From Lates calcarifer (lineage: Eukaryota; Chordata; Actinopteri; Centropomidae), in the NCBI RefSeq assembly GCF_001640805.2, contig NC_066843.1, forward strand, positions 1,583,777 through 1,647,776: a stretch of DNA of 64,000 nucleotides, in the 5' to 3' direction. The notes beneath the pieces are model-generated. The model was not told the DNA's origin. It saw only the letters and a list, made by a program, of their open reading frames with translations, and ran no database searches. A program made the position numbers and the translations under genes. Position 1 is the stretch's first letter; each line of letters begins with the position of its first letter. Below, piece by piece: positions 1 through 10,110 of the stretch.

Positions 1-1805
1 CACCATGTTGAGCTCTGAAGTACAATCCTGGTTACACAAAATCTGCCTTTCCACGTGGATTTCCTCTTGTGATCCTGCTATTTTAAGAGACCAAATCCGT
101 CTCTAATTATTTGGTAATTATTGCAGCCCCCGTTTTGACATAAGACGGCAAAAACAACAAGCCTTTCAGTCCGTCACAGAAAAAGAAACAAGTTTATATC
201 CAGTCAGGAGCTTTAGCTGCAACAAACGGAGCATAAACTTTTCTGCTTACTGACGTTATTTAATCTCATGTCTCAGTGAGCTTTTCTACTTAAATAGGTT
301 TCTTCAGGCGTTCTGTCTCCTGTTTGGAGGATCATCTGTTTTGTATTTTGTCCTTTTATCATCCTGAGGATTTTCCATTTGAAGGGATTTCCCAATTATT
401 TCTTTTTGGTATTTTACAATTTCATCTTCTTTGAACCACCTCTAATCCCAAACCACCATATTGCCTGGACCATTCTGTGCATGAACCACGTTTTATATGA
501 GCCACTGTTTTGCTTCAACCACTTATTATATAATTGTTGTCATTTAGATTTACCATGTAGGGGACTAAGCTAGAAGGATCTTTTTCCACATTTTGTATGA
601 ACCACCTCACTGTTTGGACTTTGAATGTTGTAGTTGTGGTTTCTGTCTCTAACCACTGAAAGGGATAACCCTCAAGGTTCCTACTGTGCCTGACTTTGGT
701 GGACAGCAGTCATTGCTGTGTTACTTGGGATGATTGCTGCAGGGGAAACACCTCATTTCTCAGTCTGGGTGATTTCTTAGAATAAAGATCTTCTCATCTG
801 TAAACAGCGAATAGAGCAATTGTCCACAGAATACATGAGTTTTGTGTTACAGTGCCTGACAATCACGACAAAGGTCTTGCACTCCAGGTCCATCAGATCA
901 TCCCACTCACTTTATTAATGTCAGACAGCTCTGATTGGTGCTTTCTTCCAGATTCGAAGAGAAAAACTGGGCTTTTATTCATGTGAAAAAGACCGATTGA
1001 AAATCCGCTTCAGTGCTGCAGTGCTCCTACTGACCACATGATGGCAGTGCAGAGCAAAACATGGCAACTTGCACATTCGCACACATTTACACACATTTAC
1101 AACAGTGTCACAAGTGCTGCACCGGATACCAGAGTGTTCACAACACAGCCCAGTAGAAGTGCCACCTATGTTGAATCTAATTTTCTCTTTTTCCACTCTC
1201 TAAGCCCCTCATCGGCGCTGACATCCGATGGTGGCCGAGCAGCAGCCATTTCCATAAGTAGCAGAGAGGGGAATGAGGACAGAGGGATGAGAGCGTGATA
1301 GAGACAGAGTGGGAGAGGGAGAGAAAAAAATCAGTGAAAGCGAGACAGGGAGAGAGGGATGTGGGTGGTTTTGAGCAGAGAGGAAAGATGCTCTACTCTG
1401 GGAGGCTGTGTGGGCGTTTGTTGCCGGTTAGGAGCGCAGGGATGAGCTGTGACCCCTCTGTGGAGACTGTAACCTAGGGTAACAGCTGCTCCACAACTGG
1501 CCCGGACCAGATCGCAGAGTCCCCGAACACACAGGACTCCCACAAATCTCAGCACTTTGAAAACCTCTCTGGTAGCAGCAGCAAATGGATGCTGAGAGCA
1601 CTCAGAGGCATTTCAGTGAGATGTTTACATGTTAATGGGATGCTAAAAACCCTTGAAATGCCAAGTATGAGGTGCTTCTGCTTTGTGTCAGCTCGGTGAA
1701 GAGTATTCTGTTTCTTCACTCTGACCTCTTCTCTCTATCTCATGTTTTATCTCGCCGTCTCTTGTGGATGGGTTTGGACATGTGGCTGGCTGCTGTTCGC
1801 TCTAG
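1..1805. other. Intergenic, no secure gene
   Basis: Mostly A/T-rich unique sequence with many in-frame stops. A GA-rich tract lies at about 1261-1390. A CTCF-like word, CCACATGATGGCAG, is at 1034-1047. An open frame at about 1486-1611 (NSCSTTGPDQ to LRGIS) ends at a donor-like TCA|GTGAGA but resembles nothing I recognise. Confidence 0.4.
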
Positions 1806-1871
1806 GTGTTGGAGGGCCCGGGATTCAAGCAGTGCCTCCGGGTCATCGAGTGGTCTGAAAACATCACATGA
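1806..1871 (+). CDS. Candidate terminal exon of an unidentified upstream gene
   Basis: After a TCGCTCTAG acceptor, 21 codons with coding-like composition read VLEGPGFKQC then LRVIEWSENIT, followed by TGA. Two poly(A) signals, AATAAA at 2013 and 2033, lie about 140-170 nt downstream, as expected for a terminal exon. I do not recognise the peptide, the phase is assumed, and any earlier exons would lie outside the window or be hidden in 1-1800. STXBP4, the upstream neighbour of HLF in human, does not have this C-terminus as I recall it. It could be chance. Confidence 0.2.
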   Translation: MLEGPGFKQCLRVIEWSENIT

Positions 1872-4149
1872 GATCCTCTTGGACCGACATCAGAGGGGCC
1901 TCAGAGGGAGTACAGCGGGTTTGTCCGTCCCGCAACGCATTTTTAGAGCTTCACAAACACGTCTGGCAGCAGACTGTGAGGGCGCATTTTACTCTGCAGA
2001 GCCACTGTGGAAAATAAAGTTGGTCACAGCTGAATAAAAACAAAGGACGAGGCTACCTCCCTGTCATGTTGCCTCATAAACAACTCAAACTTTAGTCGCC
2101 CTCTATACATTTACTTGTACGAGTGTGCAATCAAAGGAGACTCCAAAACGAAACCACACAAACCTCCACCACGGCTGCACAAAGTTCCTCAAAAGTCCCA
2201 TCATTTTAAGCTCCTGCATGGAAAATTTTATTTGATTGTATCATCTTTCAGATTACTAATTAGTAGATTAAAGTTTTGACTCTACCCCGGGGAAAACTGC
2301 TTTGGGCTGCGTGGTACTTTCCATCCTCCATTTTCACTTTCTCTGCGTCAGACCCGGAGGGGAGCGTAGTGTTGTCCACTGCTGTCTAACACCACCACTG
2401 AGGTATGCTAAAGAAAAAGAGCCAAAAGACCCAAACCTCATCGCCCATTTACACGATGAGGTTTGAGCCTGACACACTAAAAGATTTTTAAAATCTTAAC
2501 TGATTTAGAAAATGTGAAAGACCACACACTTATTTTTTACACACTAACAGATTCACCACCGACAACCAGAGTCTGGACTCTCAAAAATCCAAATCTTGCG
2601 CGGTGACTTTAGAGTAAACAAACATGGTGGACGACGACGTCTCTTGTTTGTTCTCTTCTATCGTCAGTCAGCTCGCTTCTGATTGGCTATCGCTCCGTTC
2701 GACGTGACGATCCACAGAGTGCATGCTCGGCTCTCCTCGGTGTTCCCCCCACACACAACAGGATTTCTGATCGTAAATATTGAAGTGGTTAATATTTATT
2801 GGGACGGCTCCGATCGTCTGAGGAGCAGATCAGGGAGGGAAAAATCACTCTGAACACACCTCACACTACAGGAGAATCTGGTAAGATAATCAAGTCTTTG
2901 CTGACTTTGACGTTAGCTGCTGAATGCTCCTCTCTCTTCTCCAGCTACAGTTAATTTATCAGAGTATTTTAGCTGAAATCAGCTGCTTCTATCATAATAC
3001 AGTCAGACCTGATGACCTTTTGTATCAGTTTATATTGAAAAGGAGGTTTTTCACCTGTTTTCTTCTGTTTGTTGTCAGAGGCCTGAGTTTCTTTAACGAC
3101 TGAAGTTTTCAGAAAATGTGACGATGGAAGTTTTAAACGACTTTGAATGTGTGAAGTTTGCAGCTGTTGGCTTTAACTGTCACTGATGATAAAAGTGTTA
3201 ATCACAAGTCAGACTCTGAGGAGAACTTGTGCTGATTAAAAGAGGCAGATGTTTATTTCATAACATTCAAGTGGGCAGAACCAAAGATCTCATGTCTACT
3301 TGGCACGTTTACAAGAATCCATAAAACCACGCACCGGTATCTCTGTACCATCAAGTATTCACAGGAGTGAGCGAAGCTTCGTGTGATAGTGAGAAGATTT
3401 TCACTCTTGTGACTGAAACAGTCATGAAGTAGAGACACAGCCTGAGTCTGTGTGAGTCCAGCTTGTTTATCAGGTGTCCAAACACTGGTATTCAATCAAT
3501 AACTCAAACTGCAGCTGAACTAGATGGAGCAAAGGTTCTGAAAGCTTCAGATGCAGCAAAAGCTTCTGAATTTTTTTGTCACAGAGAAAAATGTGTCAGC
3601 TCGGCGTGTATGTAAGGAATTAACACTGGTATTCAATCATTAACTGAAGAGATTTTACTCAAGAGGTATTCAAATCTAAAGAACAGGCTGCCTTGAAATT
3701 TACTGAGCACATTCATGTTCAGCACCAATGTGTTTTCTTCTAGCATCATCCTCACATCTAAGACATTCATACCTTGCATCCTCAAGGCCACTAACAAGGT
3801 GTTGGCCTTTTTTCTTATATTTTCTTTCAGTGGAGTGAAAAGACAATTCCTCACTTCATTGAAATGGGTGAGAGGAAGCGACACCTGTGTACAGAAACCT
3901 GTAAAATATAGATGTTTGGTGTTTATACTGAGCACAGCTACATGAGAGAACTGAGCTTTTCAAAATGTATTAACATGAACAGAATCAGACTTGATCATCT
4001 TAATGTGCGAGTCCCTTTTACCCAAATACTTGATGAAAGCTGCAATTAGAATAACAGATTTTGAGTGCAACTCCATTAATGCTGTAAGAAAAAAAACCCA
4101 AAACATGCTCCTACAAGATTAACATTTTAGGAGAAATTCAAAGAAATGT
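1872..4149. other. Intergenic; possible old transposon block with hairpin
   Basis: AATAAA signals lie at 2013 and 2033. A 12-bp perfect inverted repeat (CAAACCTCATCG and its complement) with a 10-nt loop spans 2432-2465. The segment 2380-2900 has the patchy look of a degraded element seen in other fish genomes (TTGAAGTGGTTAATATTTAT, then CTGAGGAGCAGATCAG). An 18-bp word, AACACTGGTATTCAATCA, occurs at 3481 and again at 3622. No gene is seen. Confidence 0.4.
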
Positions 4150-4340
4150 AATGAAGAAGTTGGGTGCACTTCAAATAATGCGAAGCAGAATGCTTTAATA
4201 ATTCCCGGAGCTTTTGCCTTCCTGCTTTTTAATTGCCATTCTGCGCTGAGGTGACTGAAAAGGCTCTTGAAGATAATTTACCAAGGCCGCATAAGAGGCT
4301 CAGCACCGCCGGCCCTCTCACCTCTTAATTGGTCAGTGTC
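4150..4340. other. Candidate conserved non-coding element
   Basis: A block with TTTAATAATTCC, TTTTTAATTGCC, GATAATTTACC and CTTAATTGG words separated by balanced-composition sequence and free of simple repeats, about 20 kb upstream of hlf. The texture resembles developmental enhancers rich in homeodomain cores. This rests on pattern only. Confidence 0.3.
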
Positions 4341-5512
4341 ACTCTCTCCCAGCACTCAGCTCAGAGATGGAAAGCCTCCTCTCAGTTCCCAAGGAAACGA
4401 CGAGACCGCTTTCACTCTGCAGCGTTTTTTGTTTTTTTTTTCAGCTCCTGCTAGTGATGCATTCATGGGCGTCCATACAGCCAACACAAAGACGGACAGA
4501 CAGAGCGTTTCATTCAGGCTTTGTGGAAACCATCATCGTCCGATACATGGCGTTTCCTGTTAATGCAGAGGTCACTTCACACCCCACGTTTCCATTGTGA
4601 AATGCTTACTTCACATCATATAATGGCTCTGTTCAATTTGTTGCATCATGTCTCCAGGACGACTGATTCTCTGATGGCGGAGCTTCTCATAACACGTGAC
4701 TCTGCACATGTTGTCAAGAGGAAAACACACCTGTTCACCTGTGTGTGTCTATATCTATCTATATCTGTATCTATAGCTCTGAGACATGAATGAACACACT
4801 GCTGTAAGTAAAATATAGAAGCACCACCCTCAGTCTTAAATTGATCATACTTGTTGCTGGAAGTCCCCTCACACAGTTTGTTTGTTTGTTATGTTACAGT
4901 GGTTACCCTCGACTTCAAGTTTCATATTTAGAACAAGATCAACAGTAACGGCGAGGCACAGAGCAAACGCACACAGTGTGACACTGAGTCTGACAAAGCA
5001 CAAAAATCTGTTAATCTAGATCATCAGGAAGTTGGATTATGTTTATTTCCTCAAAACTGATTCTGGACAGAGGCGGCAACTCCAGTGAGATAAGGAAGTT
5101 TAACCCAAAAAAAGCACATGAATGAATGAATGGAAGAGAAATAAAATAAAGCCCATTTTGACAGTTTTGTTGTACTGCTGCTTCACTGTTTAAAAGGACT
5201 GGACATCAGAAGATGACCTGCTGATGCACCCATGCAGAATAAAGCTGAAGGTGACTTACACAACCACCTTGGAGGCCACATGTGCCATCAATGTGCCTGA
5301 GACCGCCAGGGCTGAGAGAGCCCCATGGTGACCACTCGTAACGCTGAGAGGACTCCTCAGATCCGCTCTGATCAACACACACTTCAGTCTCTGTTATATG
5401 ACTGATTAGAAAGCACGGAGCGTTTCCTTCTGTCGGTGAGTTCACCTGACTGTCGCAGCTGATCCACAGTCACAGGAGGAAACATGATGAAATGTCCACA
5501 GAAAACTTTTCA

Positions 5513-6260
5513 AACCACTCAAACTGCAACATAATGAAATTATTCTGAGATGTGTGTGATATTATTATTGTGCAAAAACTGAATTAAATCCAGAGTTTCA
5601 TTGTCAAACAGCTTTTTAAAATCATTCTGAGGTTCATTTGCTAAAATATTCACAGAACTTTAATATGAAAACAGATCCACAAAATTACCCAAATATAACA
5701 CGAACCACACCTGAATCATCACTGGAGCAGCCAACTGGTTTTTTGTTTTTTTTCCCCGAAGTCATGTAATTAGTCAGATGGAGATCACCTGTGTGTGGTC
5801 GAGGGTTCAGTTGATTGCAGTATAAATACACCTGTGTGTAGGAGGACCAGGTTTTGTCAGTGTGGAGGAAACACCTCCACCATAAAGACCAGGTGCTGCT
5901 CACAAACAGATGCTTGGTCAACTTTTTAACACTGTGGCAGCACCGTTAATCCCACGTGTTCTCTGCTGAGGTGAAAGTTGATGCTTCAGTTCCCAAACTT
6001 TAATCTTAAAGTGCCGAAACAAAACTGAAACCAGAATCTCTTCCTGACCTTAACCAAAGCACCTAACCACAGACAGGACTCTGGATGCAAATCCTGGTCT
6101 CTGGTGCGACAGTTGTATGTTTTGCATTCCTGCCAGACAACTCCTCTGCCTTTAATAAACCCAGTTCACTTATTAAAACTAGAAGAATCAGTGGACAGCC
6201 AAATGTTTGTAGCTGGCTGATGCTTTAGAATAATTATTCAGAGAGTATGTGTTGTGTATA
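5513..6260. repeat. Tandem duplication unit A with Tc1-like segment
   Basis: Matches unit B (6305-6745) in order: AAACTGCAACATAA, AAATATAACA, the 130-bp core beginning CATCACTGGAGCAGCCAACTGG (5716-5860 against 6436-6570) and the TCAGTGGACA(G/T)CCA to CAGAATAATTA segment. The core words AAGTCATGTAATTAGT, GATCACCTGTGTG and GCAGTATAAATACACCTGT resemble the region preceding the transposase in fish Tc1-like elements. Unit A holds about 235 bp of extra sequence after the core. There is no transposase frame. Confidence 0.65.
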
Positions 6261-6304
6261 ATGAGTCTGAGTGGCTCAGATTTAAAAGAGCAACAAGTCA
6301 AAAT

Positions 6305-6745
6305 GCCTGAAAACTGCAACATAACGCACTTCTCTGAGCCTCTTTCTTTACAAAGAAACTAAAAGGTTTAATGTGACAGACATTTAATATCAAAGTAGAT
6401 CTCTACAATATGATCGAAATATAACATAAAACACATCATCACTGGAGCAGCCAACTGGTTTTTCCAAAGTCATGTAATTAGTCAGATGGAGATCACCTGT
6501 GTGTGGTCGGGGGTTCAGTTGATTGCAGTATAAATACACCTGTGTGGAGGAGGGTCAGGCTTTGTCAGAAATATTGTGAATGTGACTAAGCTCAGGTCAG
6601 GAGGGTTTTCATCTCTGCTCTGTGGGTTTAAGTTATCTCTTCACTTATTAACGGGAGGGTTCAGTGGACATCCAGGTCTCTGCAGCTGATTATATGTAAC
6701 ATCTGCTCTGTTAATGCTGCAGAATAATTAGTTGGTGTGAGTGTG
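6305..6745. repeat. Tandem duplication unit B
   Basis: The shorter copy of the unit at 5513-6260. The core at 6436-6570 is about 90% identical by eye to 5716-5860. Offsets shrink from about 790 to 720 to 474 bp along the unit, showing several indels since duplication. Confidence 0.65.
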
Positions 6746-7429
6746 AGTGGACGGCTGTGTGAGGCTAACCAGCGTCTTTAGCTGTGACTGAGGTCAGAGG
6801 TCAAGCCTCGTCGATAATCCCTCATTCGTTTCAGGGTAACAGGAGTAGTGTTTCAGATAATCCATGAGGCGAGAACTCGGAACATTGAATAAATTACAGC
6901 TGCCACATTTCTCTCTCCATTATGTTTCAGGTTACACGTTTCCAAGAAAGCTCACATTTTCAGCATTATTTATCCAGTAAGGAAGGATTCTGTCGAGTTT
7001 CTTCACCACCTCCAACATCAAGCTGTTTCTTCTCACTGCCAGTAGGAGCATAAGACTGATTCTACGCTCGTGTTATCACCAGGGCGACTCTGCAGAGTCT
7101 GGTCTGGTGAGGAGTCAGTGGTTTCTTGAAAATCTCAGGTTTTTTAAAAAATCTATCATCAGAGATTGACATTTAGCAGGTTTCCAGGGTGCTGCACGGA
7201 CAGATGCAGTGTCACTGATGGCCACTAAGAAATAAAGACGGGACTATGGTTAATTTTTATTCATCAGTTAACCTCATGTGAAGTGCAGACACCTGTACTC
7301 AGGTAGTTCGTCTGCCGTAAATCTGGGAAATGTTGAGGCCTGGTCGCACCAGAGAGCGACGTAGACGTGCAGAAGTGGCGCCTGTTCTTGCAGAGCTTTG
7401 TTTTTTTGTTTTGGACCAGTTTATTTTCC

Positions 7430-7582
7430 AGCATCCATTATCTATCCGTTAAGGGCCACTCCCAGCTGACATATAGACACAAACAACCTTTCAGTCACGG
7501 ATTTACCTGCACGTCTTTGCTCTATGGGGAGAAGCTGGAGTACCCAGAGGAAACCCTGCAGGCACAGAACCTTCTCACTGAG
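7430..7582 (+). repeat. Degraded copy of a very common fish interspersed repeat
   Basis: CCATTATCTATCCG, CTCCCAGCTGACATA, ATAGACACAAACAACCTTTCA, CACGTCTTTG and GGAGTACCCAGAGGAAACC follow the well-known teleost repeat order (catccattatctata, cccagctgacatag, agacagacaacctttca, catgtctttgga, gagtacccggaggaaaccc). This explains the 114-codon open frame at 7367-7711, which is not a gene. Confidence 0.7.
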
Positions 7583-9119
7583 AGGCCAAACCAGTCTGTG
7601 TTTTATTTTCACACTGTGCACTACAACAGCACTCCATCCATGTTTATCTACAGACTGTTTCATGTTTGTTGCTCCACAGGAAAAAGAGAGTTTGGCAATA
7701 ATGAACTTTAGTACTCAGGGAAAATAACGTGACCTCAGTAAACTGCAGAGTTCAGTGTCTGTTGGCACAGATCATTACAAACAGATGAGAACTCCATTTT
7801 TAGTAAACAATTTATCAATTAAAATAGTTTTGTCGTCCTACATGTGGTGGAGTATAACCTACAACACATTGGAATCTGTTTCTCACTGCATTTATCACAT
7901 TTAATTCCTGCCTGCTGTGTGTTTAAAACAAACCACTACTTAGAGTGAGGTGAGGTTCTCAGTTTAATAGAAAGCACTGGATGATTAAAAGTCATTAGAC
8001 GTCAGGTTACTCATTAATCACACTCCTAAATCTCCTTTTTTAATGTCGCTCCAGCAATAAATTAAAGTAATTTGAAGTTTGGACAAAGGAGCAGAATCTC
8101 CTCTTTGTATATGGTTTGATTTGTGTGTGTATGTGTGTGTGTATTTGTTTTGTTTCCACTGTGTCAGTTTTCCATTTCGAAAACGCCCATAGCAACAAGT
8201 GCAACATTGCGTCGTACCTGCAGCCCCGGGTGAGATAAACGCGACATAAACAAAAGGTAGAAAATAGCAGGAATGCAGCAGGGTGGGTACAGGGTTAGAA
8301 AGTGTACATTGCCCAGATTGATGGTGTGACACATGTGTGAGGCCCTGTTTCTGTGAACTGCATTCCTTGTGCAGGGAGGCCTCCAGGATAGGGGCTCTGC
8401 AGTATTCTTGTGCCTGCCTGTTTAATCACATTTACAGGAGGCTGCAAGCCACGGCAGCGGACCAGCCAGACTGACTGGAGCGGACTCAGGAGCTCACATG
8501 GCAGACCATGCTTGTTGCTCAGGTCCCGGCCGCCTCTTTCCTCTTAAATCGCAGCACAAACCAATACCCACAGTCCTCCGTCAGCGCTCCGCCCTGCCTC
8601 CGCTCCTCCCTCAGTCCGCCTCCCAGCCGGATTCCACTCCAGGTCTTGACTGTAGCTTGTTCCCTACTTCGAAAGTAGGTCACTGTTTGCTTTGTATTAT
8701 TCAGCAACTGGAATGATTGTGCAGTGAGGGTTCTTGACTGTGATCTGGGTGACATACAGCCAGCCAGTGGTGTGCAGAGCAAAGGAGAGCGGGAGGAACC
8801 CGCCAGGCAACAACAGTAACAACAACAACACCCCGATCGGTTGGTTTTAAAGTCATGTTTGGCCCTGCAAACCACAGTGAAACTTCTCCATCAGTTTTGC
8901 ACTCTCACGCTCCAACAGCAACATCCCAGTGAGTGACCTCTCTGCCCACATGGGCCTGTAGAGGAAACGGACGGATCCTCTTAATGAGCAGTCATGAGGA
9001 GGCTGATGAATAAACAGTAACACAAGCAGGGAGGTCACAGCGACAAGGGATCATGAAATGTTTTAACATTCAGGAGACGAAATGAAACGAGGCTTCTGCA
9101 GACTCACAACCATCGAGAC

Positions 9120-9146
9120 GAGATGAACTCGCAGTGAGTTCATCTC
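9120..9146. repeat. Short perfect hairpin
   Basis: GAGATGAACTC, a 5-nt loop, then GAGTTCATCTC: an 11-bp perfect stem. No surrounding gene or terminator context explains it. Confidence 0.5.
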
Positions 9147-9183
9147 CTCCTCGCTCCTACACAGCCTCCAGTACATTGATAAA

Positions 9184-9300
9184 ATCTGGCAGGAGTTTGG
9201 TCTGTGTGCGTGCAGGTATATGCAGCATATTTGTGCCCACTTGGTATGAAATATCTTCTATTTTTTCTGCTAAATGAATCTGTATTTGGTCCACAGGGGC
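9184..9300. repeat. Duplicated segment, copy 1
   Basis: Shares AATC(T/A)GGCAGGAGTTTGGT, TGAAATAT(C/T)TTCTATTTT and AAATGAATCTGT(A/G)TT then GTCCACA with 10005-10110, 0.82 kb away. An old local duplication or a small dispersed repeat. Confidence 0.55.
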
Positions 9301-9338
9301 TTTAGCCCAGGCTGGGATCCCACCTGGAATGCAGGGCT

Positions 9339-9348
9339 GTTACATAAC
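9339..9348. promoter_or_regulatory. PAR-bZIP consensus site in the far hlf flank
   Basis: GTTACATAAC, a full consensus match on the - strand, lies about 50 bp downstream of the duplicated segment at 9184-9300. There is no other support for function. Confidence 0.25.
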
Positions 9349-10004
9349 TCTAAGGACTTTGGATGATCGGTGATTGATGCACTTTGTGGCATGTTATTTT
9401 GGACCAGCTCCATCTGAGAATACAGCAGTGGCACTCACGCACCAACAAAAGTAAACTCTATAAAATCATCACTAGCAGCCTCAAGCTATGTGGTTAAAAT
9501 AAAATCTGTAGGCTCATAAATTACCATCTGTTGAGTCACACGTTTGTTCTGAGCATTTATCAACTGTCATCCTCAGACACTGTTCAAGATTATTAGTGTG
9601 TAGGTGCAAGTTTCGGCTTTTTGTTGAGCGATCCAGGACATTGTTTTGATTCCCTCTCACGGTGACGTTTAAAGAGCGCTGGTTGAGACCAAAACAGGAG
9701 CTAAAAGAAAGTGAACGTTGGTTTTTACACACAGCAGGTGGACATAAACACGACTCCAAATGACGCGGAAATAAACATTAAAATATGATGCGATATGTTG
9801 ATGTAATGTTGTTTCTGCTTTATCACATCTGGACAAAAACATCTGTTATTGCAGGTTTAAGTTTAAATTACTACACAAGTACAAATTTAACGCTGTTGGT
9901 TTATTGGAAGTGGAGAGGGAGTTGAGGTCCATTAAGGTACACCAGTAACTGAAGTGAATAAATAACCAACGTAATAACTGCAGATGATGCAGAACGCTGA
10001 TTAA

Positions 10005-10110
10005 AAATCAGGCAGGAGTTTGGTGTGTGTGTGTGTGTGTGTGCGCAGAGCATACAGTGTGAAATATTTTCTATTTTAGTTTTTAAATGAATCTGTGTTC
10101 AGTCCACATC
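10005..10110. repeat. Duplicated segment, copy 2, with (TG)n
   Basis: Second copy of the 9184-9300 segment, in which the TGTGTGCGTGC region has expanded into an uninterrupted (TG)n tract (10021-10043). Confidence 0.55.

Noticed and set aside
7367..7711. 114-codon open frame
   Set aside because: Most of it lies in a degraded common fish repeat (7430-7582).
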